Assembly (NCBI GenBank): GCA_050485645.1
Contig: JBJHBT010000059.1
Location: 1 to 8,055 of the forward strand
From: JBJHBP01 sp050485645
GTDB taxonomy: Bacteria > Pseudomonadota > Gammaproteobacteria > Steroidobacterales > Rariloculaceae
DNA: 8,055 nt
Direction: 5' to 3'
A program made the position numbers and the translations under genes. Under the pieces are notes generated by a model. It saw only the letters and a program-made list of their open reading frames with translations. It was not told the DNA's origin and made no database searches. Below, piece after piece: positions 1 to 5,687 of the stretch. Every line of letters begins with the position of its first letter. The stretch's first letter is position 1.

Positions 1-64
1 GCGAAAGTCGTTCCAATCGCTGACGCTCCTTCGCATCCAACTCAATACTGACTGCAACCCGCAT
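1..64 (-). CDS. IS630-type transposase, N-terminal start only (runs off the left edge)
   Basis: On the minus strand an ATG at 64-62 opens a frame reading MRVAVSIELDAKERQRL and continues without a stop to the window edge, giving 21 residues. Transposases of the IS630 family commonly begin this way: a short strand, then a helix rich in Glu, Arg and Leu that opens the N-terminal DNA-binding helix-turn-helix region. The DDE catalytic domain would lie outside the window. A weak purine-rich GAGG lies about 11 bases before the ATG. The upstream flank (about 95-122) is AT-rich and ends next to a TA dinucleotide, which is the target IS630 elements use. The family call rests on a short N-terminus, so another DNA-binding protein with a similar start cannot be excluded. 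Confidence 0.5.
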   Translation of the reverse strand, partial: MRVAVSIELDAKERQRLERLS

Positions 65-122
65 GACACCGTCCGCCTCATTCAACAGGCCCTTATTTTA
101 TATTAATTATGGCGGGGTACAC
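1..122 (-). mobile_element. End of an IS630-type insertion sequence (left part outside the window)
   Basis: This is the promoter-proximal end of the element whose transposase starts at 64. Read on the minus strand, the candidate terminus begins GTGTACCCCGCCATAATTA, next to a TA dinucleotide at 123-124. IS630 elements insert at TA and duplicate it, so 122 is proposed as the outer boundary. The AT-rich run at about 93-110 could hold the transposase promoter. The opposite terminus is not visible, so the boundary is an inference. Confidence 0.35.
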
Positions 123-174
123 TAGCGAGACATCCATTCCCCTCTTGCCGAATAAACCGTATTCCAGCAGTATC

Positions 175-191
175 TGTAGAGCTTCTCTACA
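175..191. repeat. Small perfect hairpin in the gap before the NmrA-like gene
   Basis: TGTAGAG (175-181) and CTCTACA (185-191) form a 7-bp perfect inverted repeat around a 3-base CTT loop. No T-tract follows on either strand, so a Rho-independent terminator is not supported. The rest of 125-365 shows no coding frame that I can recognise. Confidence 0.3.
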
Positions 192-365
192 AGCGCTCGT
201 CAGGCGGCATGATGACGTGGCAGCGTGTGTCTCTCGCTTGCAATCGTAAGCGGGGTCGCTGTGCGAATTATGGTGGTAGCTTCCGTTGCCGCCACTCGAA
301 CTGAATCTTGATAGGAGAACCAGAACGCGTCGGCGATGCCTGGTTCGCAATCTCCGGAGGATCAA

Positions 366-881
366 GTGACAACTTTGATAACCGGCGTGCCGGAGCGAAA
401 TATCGCTGGGGCAGTTCCAACGGCTCCTGTCGCACGCAGGCTAGCTATCAGGTTGCTGGAGGCGGGCGACAGCGTGCGTGTGCTTGTGCCAGTTTCGGAA
501 GCCCATGACTGGCCTGAGACAGTTGAGGTCGTGGTAGGTGACATTCTTGCCGCGGTGGTGGTCGCGGCCATGTCTGACGACAGATACTCAGGTAGAATCC
601 TGGAAGCAAGTGGCGAGCCTGTCAGCGCCAGCGAACGGATCCGGATAATCAGAGAAACACTTGCGCGCGACATTCCCTTTCAGGAAATATCACCGGATGA
701 GGCTCTGAAGTTGTGGAGCCGACAAGGCTGGTCGGAAGACGTAACGGAGGTGTCGCTTAACGCTCGTGCTGCATTTCTTGCACAACCACCCGAAGCGGAT
801 CCCACTGTGGAGCAGGTGCTGGGGCGACCACCGACCGGCTTCAAGCGGTGGTTCTCCAGGCACATAGACAAGTTCCAGTGA
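366..881 (+). CDS. Internally deleted NmrA-like NAD(P)-binding (atypical SDR) protein, probable remnant
   Basis: The frame starts at GTG 366. A textbook GGAGG (356-360) sits five bases upstream, while the in-frame ATG at 336 has no well-placed site. The product is 171 residues; NmrA-like proteins are usually about 280. Residues 4-7 (LITG) and 30-41 (LLEAGDSVRVLV) match the first strand, helix and second strand of the Rossmann fold, and VEVVVGD (53-59) matches the next strand. The reading then jumps into ILAAVVVAAMSDD, which resembles the 'DIAAVAVAAL' helix normally found some 110-130 residues further on. The tail (73-171) resembles the usual family C-terminus, including the final PTVEQVLGRPPTGFKRW. 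The glycine-rich loop after ITG is also abnormal: it reads VPERNIAGAV instead of GxxGxxG. Family assignment is by motif. Both the cofactor loop and the central substrate region are damaged, so enzyme activity is unlikely. The frame itself is open and well initiated. Confidence 0.6.
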   Translation: MTTLITGVPERNIAGAVPTAPVARRLAIRLLEAGDSVRVLVPVSEAHDWPETVEVVVGDILAAVVVAAMSDDRYSGRILEASGEPVSASERIRIIRETLARDIPFQEISPDEALKLWSRQGWSEDVTEVSLNARAAFLAQPPEADPTVEQVLGRPPTGFKRWFSRHIDKFQ

Positions 882-1076
882 GGCAGGAGCGCAGGGTAGT
901 GCAGGACAACCGGCGGCGAGCGGCATAACAACGCGGTTGCACCTGACACGTCCGCCGCGGGTCTCGACGTTCCTGAATACCAATTGCATCCACTCAAGGG
1001 TGACCGCAATGGCATTTGGGCGACCTCTGTCAGCGGCTTCGTCTGTCCAAGGCGTCCGGATGCAACCCGTAGAGCT

Positions 1077-1332
1077 GGCTTGCCATGCAGGACGCTTATG
1101 ATCTTACGCGACGGCTCTCATCTCGATGTGGCAAGGAAGCTCGCACCTTATGGAGAGAGGGGAACTTCGACGCTCACGGTGAATGGTACCGAAGGATCCG
1201 GAGAGTCGATAGCCACAGGTTCGGCCGGCACGGTGTATCTCTGCCATCCGTTTCTTGTTCACGCAGCACAGAACGCGCTTCGGCGCGATGCCGAATGGAG
1301 ACCGACGTGCCATAGTGGACGTACGAGCGTAG
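1077..1332 (+). pseudogene. Phytanoyl-CoA dioxygenase (PhyH)-type Fe(II)/2-oxoglutarate oxygenase, decayed fragment
   Basis: One frame carries RTLMILRDGSHLDVARKLA and, about 50 residues later, GTVYLCHPFLVHAAQ. Both are hallmarks of the C-terminal half of PhyH-family oxygenases; the last His of the second block would be the distal iron ligand. After HAAQ (about 1260-1271) the match moves to the +1 frame, HRTRFGAMPNGDRRA, where an Arg expected to bind 2-oxoglutarate falls at the usual place. That frame stops at TAG 1330-1332. The N-terminal half with the HxD motif is absent. The fragment is therefore both truncated and frameshifted. It lies upstream of and in the same direction as the ASCH gene. 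Family assignment is from motifs only, and the left limit is approximate. Confidence 0.55.
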
Positions 1333-1381
1333 TGCTTCGCGAGGCTGCGGGGCTCGGAATGGACCTGTCAGGTATTACACC

Positions 1382-1999
1382 ATGTTGCTCAAGAAATCAG
1401 AGCTCGAGGCCATAGCATCCGGCCGAGTTTCTGTGGTATTCCGCCGTTGGCGGAGGCCGAGCGTAAAAACCGGCGGTTCGTTGAGAACCGCGATTGGCCT
1501 TCTCGCGATCGACCGGGTCATTGAAGTGCGGCGTTCCGATCTCAGCGAGAATGATGCTGCTAACGCCGGATACAGTTCGTTGCTGAAGCTGTTGGAGGCA
1601 CTCGACGCCCATGACAGCGGCAGTCTCTACCGTATTGAGGTTCGGTTCGTTGGTGCCGATCCTCGTATCCGGCTTCGTGAGAACGACGCACTGAGCAAAG
1701 CGGAACTTCTTGAAATTCACGACAAACTCGAGAGCTTCGATTCTGCTTCCAGGCTGGGTGATTGGACGCTCAAGGTGCTTGGCGCCATACGCCGGTATCC
1801 TTGTGTTGCCGCGGCTGAGCTGTCAAAGCACACGGGATTCGAAAAGGTATGGTTGAAGCGGAACATCCGTAGACTAAAGGATCTCGGTCTCACCATCAGT
1901 CATGAGATCGGGTATGAACTATCGCCACGCGGAAAGGTTGTCGTGGAGTACCTGGAGAAAAAAGGTTGCGTACGCACGTCCGGCATGCGCGGGGAGTAG
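1382..1999 (+). CDS. ASCH-domain protein with C-terminal winged helix
   Basis: Intact 205-residue frame. Residues 1-90 look like an ASCH domain, a PUA-like beta-barrel predicted to bind RNA. They open with LLKKSELEAIASG, continue with the basic stretch FRRWRRPSVKTGG (20-32) and a beta strand LLAIDRVIEV (40-49), and end with SLYRIEVRFVG (81-91), the usual closing strand. A charged helical linker (about 100-122) leads to a winged helix-turn-helix (about 127-190) with helices WTLKVLGAIRRYP, AAAELSKHTG and VWLKRNIRRLKDLGL, then a wing ending LSPRGKVVVEYL. The two modules suggest a nucleic-acid-binding or translation-related regulator; the exact target is unknown. ATG 1382 has only a weak AGG about 10 bases upstream. 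Codon use is regular and no frame damage is visible, unlike the neighbours on its left. It is separated from the next gene by 162 bases. The domain call is from fold-pattern recognition. Confidence 0.75.
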   Translation: MLLKKSELEAIASGRVSVVFRRWRRPSVKTGGSLRTAIGLLAIDRVIEVRRSDLSENDAANAGYSSLLKLLEALDAHDSGSLYRIEVRFVGADPRIRLRENDALSKAELLEIHDKLESFDSASRLGDWTLKVLGAIRRYPCVAAAELSKHTGFEKVWLKRNIRRLKDLGLTISHEIGYELSPRGKVVVEYLEKKGCVRTSGMRGE

Positions 2000-2161
2000 C
2001 GTTCTGCGAGGTGTGCCGAGCGAAAGGTGGCTCCGTAGATCGGGCACGTCTCCGGCGTTATAGTCGACCGGCGAAGATTGCGCGAATTCTGGCAGGTCAA
2101 GCCAGCAGCCCCCCAATAAAGCGCTGCGGCCGACAGCCATCATCGGCATCGAGGCTTTTGC

Positions 2162-2635
2162 ATGGGTCTGGAAACGAAACGTAGCTACCTTGGAACGTGG
2201 ATTCTCGTGCCAGAGCTGTGTCTCTATGAGGAAGGTAATCCACCCATCTGCGGCGTCTATCGAATCTCTCAGTTGGAGGATGATGTTCGGATATCGATCG
2301 ACTGGAAGGCGCAGGATGGCTCGAAACATCAGATTGAGTTCCAGGGCCCGGATAGTGGCGTCAGGCGGCCGTCGAGCACTCCCGGGGTATCGTACTTTTC
2401 GATCACCCGGGTCAGTCCCTTCATTCTTGACAGTCACGCATATGTCGGCGAAGAGCAAGTAGCCTATGCGCGGCGACGTGTGTCAGAAGACGGGCTCCTT
2501 CTCGCTACTGTTCAGGTGGGCCGTCGCCCGAACGGAACGACTTTCCACAACTTCCAGGTGTACCGAAGCAAGACAACTCACGAAGACACCGATCACACGC
2601 AGCGGTCGTACCGAAAAGGCGCGCCGCGGAATTGA
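2162..2635 (+). CDS. Lipocalin-like beta-barrel hypothetical protein
   Basis: Intact 157-residue frame starting at ATG 2162, seven bases after GAGG (2151-2154). No signal peptide or membrane segment is visible, so the product should be cytoplasmic. It begins with YLGTWILVPEL, the 'GTW' opening of small lipocalin-like proteins. Alternating strands follow: VRISIDWKAQDGSKHQIEF (42-60), VSYFSITRVSPFI and a long turn. It closes with the pair RRRVSEDGLLLATVQVG (104-120) and TTFHNFQVYRS (126-136). The 'R.VS.DG..L..T......G....N..VY' pattern is typical of a widespread uncharacterised family that probably binds a small hydrophobic ligand; that role is inferred from the fold. The last 20 residues are polar and probably disordered. 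It is co-directional with the ASCH gene and could be co-transcribed, though the gap is 162 bases. Confidence 0.6.
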   Translation: MGLETKRSYLGTWILVPELCLYEEGNPPICGVYRISQLEDDVRISIDWKAQDGSKHQIEFQGPDSGVRRPSSTPGVSYFSITRVSPFILDSHAYVGEEQVAYARRRVSEDGLLLATVQVGRRPNGTTFHNFQVYRSKTTHEDTDHTQRSYRKGAPRN

Positions 2636-2836
2636 GTATCGCGTTTACAGACAGTTCCATGATCTGCATCGACTGTTATCTTGCTCTGCTCCCCATGAGA
2701 ACAGAGCCGCGTACGAGGAACTGGCAAGAGTGTCTTCGCAGGTAGTGGAGGAGGGTGGTGCGCTGTCCGCACGAGTTCCTGATCGCGCTGCGTTCGACCC
2801 CGCCGCTGAGCCAGGCGTCAACAGGGAGGAAAATCT
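2636..2836 (+). pseudogene. Unrecognised coding remnant between the lipocalin-like gene and the ATPase fragment
   Basis: From just after the stop of the lipocalin-like gene, the frame containing 2637-2639 reads like real protein: RQFHDLHRLLSCSAPHENRA, then AAYEELARVSSQVVEEGG and DRAAFDPAAEPG. Codons are strongly G-first (GAG, GAA, GCG, GTG, GAT), as in true coding DNA, and two amphipathic helices are implied. There is no good start codon with a ribosome-binding site, and the frame opens directly into the ATPase fragment downstream without a stop. I do not recognise the family. It may be the tail of a gene whose front was lost, or non-coding DNA with a chance bias. Confidence 0.3.
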
Positions 2837-2837
2837 G

Positions 2838-2927
2838 GTGGAATGTGTTCATTTGGTCTTTGGCCCGCAGGGTGCTGGTAAGTCGACCTTTTCGTTCGAG
2901 GTTACGCCGGCCATGAATATCTCGTGA
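2838..2927 (+). pseudogene. P-loop ATPase/kinase (AAA_33-like), truncated after Walker A
   Basis: GTG 2838 follows GGGAGGA (2824-2830) at ideal spacing and opens VECVHLVFGPQGAGKSTFS. G9-P-Q-G-A-G-K15-S16 is a complete Walker A motif right after the first beta strand. This is exactly how small AAA_33-type kinases and predicted nucleotide or zeta-like kinases begin. The frame then reads FEVTPAMNIS and stops at TGA 2925-2927 after 29 residues, where a real member would run past 150. There is no Walker B and no lid. The start signals are intact and the body is gone, so this is a 5' stump left by deletion or recombination. An 8-bp-arm inverted repeat begins three bases before its stop. Whether the stump is translated is unknown. 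Confidence 0.5.
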
Positions 2928-2943
2928 CGGATATTCGTCACGA
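2922..2943. repeat. Perfect 8-bp inverted repeat upstream of the MscS gene
   Basis: TCGTGACG (2922-2929) and CGTCACGA (2936-2943) are exact reverse complements around the 6-base spacer GATATT. The right arm ends four bases before the AGGAGG site (2948-2953) of the channel gene and 15 bases before its ATG. In RNA it would be a stable stem-loop next to the ribosome-binding site; in DNA it could be an operator. No T-run follows, so a classical terminator is less likely. Confidence 0.5.
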
Positions 2944-2958
2944 ACGCAGGAGGCGGAT

Positions 2959-4044
2959 ATGCCGGAATTGATCATCGTCTGGCCCGATGTGGCCCGGGCG
3001 TCAGCGTTGCTTGGCGGAGCGCTGGTGGCCGGATACCTGTTGCGGTGGGTTATACAGGGGCTGGTGGCCTGGATCACGCCGCGCCGGCGCGCTGGTCTTG
3101 TGCGGTCGCTGAGTGAACGGGCGGCGGCGCCTTTCGGCTGGTTGCTGTCGATCGGCCTCATTCATCTCGTTCTCCCGGCGGCAGTGCCGGAATCGTGGCT
3201 TGAAGGCGCCCGGCATGCGACCTGGGCAGTTCAGATGCTCGTGTTCGCGTGGTTCCTCGGCAGGCTGTTTCAGGTGGGTGAAGACAGCGTCATCGCCAGA
3301 CTGGGTGTCGAGAAGGCGGATAACCTGCGTGCGCGCAAGATGCAGACGCAACTCAAGGTCATTCGCCAGATGCTCGTCGCACTGGTGTTCTTTCTAGCCA
3401 TCGTGATCGTGCTGATGAGCATCGAACGGCTGCGTGACCTGGGTGCCGGTCTGCTGGCGTCGGCCGGCATCGCCGGCATTGTGCTCGGACTTGCCGCACA
3501 ACGGACGCTGTCGAACATCATCGCCGGGTTTCTGATTGCGTTTACGCAGCCCATACGCATGGATGATGTGCTGATCGTCGAAGGTGAATGGGGCCGGGTG
3601 GAAGAAATCACCCTGAGTTACGTCGTGATCCGAATCTGGGATCTGCGCCGACTGATCGTGCCGATCAGCTATTTTCTCGACCAGCCCTTCCAGAACTGGA
3701 CGCGTACCGAGGCGAAGATACTCGGCTCGGTGATGCTCTTTCTCGACTACCGGATTCCGCTCGACGCTTTGCGCGCCGAGACCGAACGTCTGGTGAAGAA
3801 TCATCCGGATTGGGATGGCGAGGTGTGTGGTGTTCAGGTGACTGACACCACCGACAGCGCGATTCAGGTACGCCTGCTCGTGTCGGCCGGTGACTCGGGG
3901 AGGGCTTGGAACCTGCGCTGTGCTCTGCGCGAAGGCATCGTGGGGTGGCTCGCCGAGCACCACCCCGATGCGCTGCCGCGCATGCGTACACGTATCGAAC
4001 CCGAAGGGTTGTTTCAGGATGGCTTCAAGGTGTCTCAACCGTAG
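2959..4044 (+). CDS. MscS-family mechanosensitive ion channel
   Basis: Intact 361-residue inner-membrane protein. The start at ATG 2959 is fixed by AGGAGG five bases upstream. Hydrophobic segments fall at about 12-38, 57-75, 87-104 and 134-155. The pore-lining helix at about 162-196 has the Gly/Ala pattern LLASAGIAGIVLGLAAQ. It runs into LSNIIAGFLIAFTQPIRMDD (184-203), the signature joint between the pore helix and the beta domain. The beta domain (about 200-247) holds GEWGRVEEITLSYVVIRIWD and the closing VPISYFLDQPFQNW. Residues 250-350 form the mixed alpha/beta vestibule domain. Channels of this family open when membrane tension rises and release solutes on hypo-osmotic shock. The five predicted helices, two more than E. 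coli MscS, put it among the mid-sized MscS-like proteins rather than MscK. It stands alone: decayed genes precede it and a gene-poor stretch follows. Confidence 0.93.
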   Translation: MPELIIVWPDVARASALLGGALVAGYLLRWVIQGLVAWITPRRRAGLVRSLSERAAAPFGWLLSIGLIHLVLPAAVPESWLEGARHATWAVQMLVFAWFLGRLFQVGEDSVIARLGVEKADNLRARKMQTQLKVIRQMLVALVFFLAIVIVLMSIERLRDLGAGLLASAGIAGIVLGLAAQRTLSNIIAGFLIAFTQPIRMDDVLIVEGEWGRVEEITLSYVVIRIWDLRRLIVPISYFLDQPFQNWTRTEAKILGSVMLFLDYRIPLDALRAETERLVKNHPDWDGEVCGVQVTDTTDSAIQVRLLVSAGDSGRAWNLRCALREGIVGWLAEHHPDALPRMRTRIEPEGLFQDGFKVSQP

Positions 4045-4603
4045 AGGTCATCGCTTGTGCCCGTGACGGGTCAGTGGTCCGGCAGGGCCCAGCCGCTGTC
4101 GATCAGCCGCATCTCTTGGTCGACGTCAGACGCATCGGCGATTCCATCGACGACGCCTGTGCGGCGGCTGTCGCGGTTGCCGGAACGGCGATCACTGTCG
4201 CCGCAACCGCTGTCCGCGGTGCAGGATTCGAACTGTTGAGCTGCTTCGTCGTATCAAATATCAAGTTTTCTGAAGCGTCCGTCGCCATCCTGTTGAATTC
4301 TCATTGCCGCAGGGACACTGCGATGACGTTCACAGGCACGGATTTATTCCATGAAGTTCATGCGCAGACAATGATTTCGATGCGCCCGCAGCGCCCCGGC
4401 AACGGCTTGCCATTCGCGACGCATATCGCATAGGCTGATTCGTCAAAGGCCCGCCACGCGGTGGTGACGAGTATCGTTGCCAGTCGATGTAACCAGGCGG
4501 AATGGGCCGGCGCGAAAAACACTGTGCCTGCCGAATTCCGGCCCGCGGCTATGAACCGTGTCCGGTGGCTGGCATCACGATTTGAATATTGCGGAGACTC
4601 ATC
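4045..4603. other. Gene-poor stretch between the channel and the first MBL hydrolase
   Basis: About 560 bases carry no frame I would call a gene. One plus-strand frame stays open to 4433, but it only continues the shadow of the channel gene, its residues match no family I know, and no start is supported. The stretch contains the hairpin at 4173-4210 and a small perfect palindrome, CATGAA-G-TTCATG (4350-4362). The last 40 bases should hold the leader of the hydrolase, with GGAG at 4593-4596. No convincing -35/-10 pair was found. Confidence 0.5.
4173..4210. repeat. Large hairpin downstream of the MscS gene
   Basis: GCGGTTGC (4173-4180) pairs with GCAACCGC (4203-4210). Nested inside, GGCGA (4187-4191) pairs with TCGCC (4198-4202). 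The right arm is continuous and the left arm carries a 6-base bulge, CGGAAC. Thirteen pairs, nearly all GC, make a strong structure. It begins about 130 bases after the channel stop and lacks a T-tract, so it could be a Rho-linked end, an mRNA-stabilising element or a REP-like palindrome. Confidence 0.4.
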
Positions 4604-5623
4604 ATGAGACCGATTGCATTCCTGGTGGCATTGTCCATCGCTGTGCTCGCTGCGGCGCCGCTATCGGCGCAGCGTTCTCCCCTTCCCCCGCCGGGGCCCC
4701 TCGAACACATCACCGGCAATCTCTACAAGATTTTCGGCGGCGGCGGGAACACGCTCGTCTACATACAGGAAGACGGTGTCGTGCTCGTTGATACCAAGAT
4801 GCCCGGCAATGGTCAGGCGATTCTCGATCAGGTGCGAACGGTCACGGACAAGCCGATCACCACGATCATCAATACCCACAGCCATCCCGACCACATCGGC
4901 AGCACCGATTTCATCCGTGAGCACTATCCCGACGTGAAGGTGGTCGCGCATGAGAATACGAAGAACTGGGTGGAGCGGGGTCCGGGAGCCAGGCCGGAGG
5001 TGGTACCGAACGTGACCTTCACGGATCGTATGACCATTGGTGAAGGGGACGACCGCGTTGAACTCTACTACTTCGGTGTGGCTCATACGGATGGTGATGC
5101 ATTTGTTGTCATACCGGCGGAACGCGCAATGTTCCTTGGCGACGTCATGGCGTGGAACATGGCGCCACTGATCGATCCGGGTGCCGGGGGCAGCGTGATC
5201 GCACTGCCGGATGCGCTGGAGCTGGCTGCTGAAACCGTGGAGGATGTCGACATCGTGATCGAGGGTCACGGTGACGTGAATACCTGGGAGGGCTACCTGC
5301 GCTTCACCCGGTTCAACCGCACGTTGCTGGAAGAGGCGCGTGCCGCCCTGGAACGCGGCGACGCACCAGCCGCTGCCGTGGCTGCGCTGCAGCGGGTTCC
5401 GGAGTTTGCGCCACTGCTAGGCACCAGTCTTCTGACCGGCCTCGAGTATGGCAATACCCCGCTGGCGCGCGCGCACATGAACGTCAACGTTGCCTACCAG
5501 CAGTTGAGCGGTGAGCCGGTCACCACCAACTTCGGTGGCGCCTTGCCGGCCACCGACAATCATCCCGGTTCCAATCCGCAGGACACCGCGGCACCTCCGC
5601 CGGGCCCACCCGCCGGAAACTGA
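4604..5623 (+). CDS. Secreted metallo-beta-lactamase-fold hydrolase
   Basis: 339 residues from ATG 4604, with GGAG (4593-4596) seven bases upstream; a TTG 15 bases earlier is in frame but less likely. A signal peptide is clear: MRPIAFLVALSIAVLAAAP followed by LSA, with cleavage expected before Gln23, so the enzyme should be periplasmic or exported. The MBL fold starts at HITGNLYKIFGGGGNTLVYI. The metal ligands are complete: H92, H94, D96 and H97 in THSHPDHIGS, H161 in GVAHTDGD, D180 in MFLGDVM and H222 in IEGHGDV. A two-zinc hydrolase is therefore expected. The substrate is unknown; the superfamily includes beta-lactamases, lactonases, thioesterases and glyoxalases. Loop features of true class B beta-lactamases are not obvious. 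The last 25 residues are a Pro/Gly/Asn-rich tail, probably disordered. It converges on a second, divergent MBL gene; the two stops are 60 bases apart. Confidence 0.9.
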   Translation: MRPIAFLVALSIAVLAAAPLSAQRSPLPPPGPLEHITGNLYKIFGGGGNTLVYIQEDGVVLVDTKMPGNGQAILDQVRTVTDKPITTIINTHSHPDHIGSTDFIREHYPDVKVVAHENTKNWVERGPGARPEVVPNVTFTDRMTIGEGDDRVELYYFGVAHTDGDAFVVIPAERAMFLGDVMAWNMAPLIDPGAGGSVIALPDALELAAETVEDVDIVIEGHGDVNTWEGYLRFTRFNRTLLEEARAALERGDAPAAAVAALQRVPEFAPLLGTSLLTGLEYGNTPLARAHMNVNVAYQQLSGEPVTTNFGGALPATDNHPGSNPQDTAAPPPGPPAGN

Positions 5624-5687
5624 TGTCCTGCCGGGTGCGTTGACGGTCGCTCCGCCGACGCGCCCGGCAGCTGTCCGGCTGCATCAG
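5620..5687. terminator. Palindromic bidirectional terminator between the two MBL genes
   Basis: CTGCCGGGTGCGT (5628-5640) pairs with ACGCGCCCGGCAG (5658-5670), 13 pairs with one G-U or mismatch, around a 17-base loop. An outer stem pairs CTGATG (5620-5625) with CATCAG (5682-5687). These outer arms contain the stop codons of both converging genes: TGA 5621-5623 on plus, and the complement of 5684-5686 on minus. No long T-run follows on either strand, so strength is uncertain, but position and symmetry fit a shared terminator. Confidence 0.6.

Noticed and set aside
336..365. Upstream ATG at 336 as the start of the NmrA-like frame.
   Set aside because: It has no ribosome-binding site at usable distance, while GTG 366 has GGAGG five bases before it.
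93..365. Minus-strand 90-residue frame at the left end.
   Set aside because: It is rich in Arg and Ser without domain features, spans the proposed IS boundary and has no supported start.
4221..4245. GCAGGATTCGAACTG resembles the T-arm of a tRNA read on the minus strand.
   Set aside because: The flanking bases do not pair into a 5-bp T-stem, and no acceptor, D or anticodon arm can be built around it.
3906..4433. Plus-strand open frame overlapping the end of the channel gene and running into the gap.
   Set aside because: Half of it is a shadow of the channel gene, there is no start signal, and the remainder is low-complexity Ala/Val with no family resemblance.
4571..4588. TGGCATCACGATTTGAA before the first MBL gene as a sigma-54 promoter.
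   Set aside because: The GG element is present, but the required GC at the -12 position is missing, and no enhancer-binding regulator is nearby.
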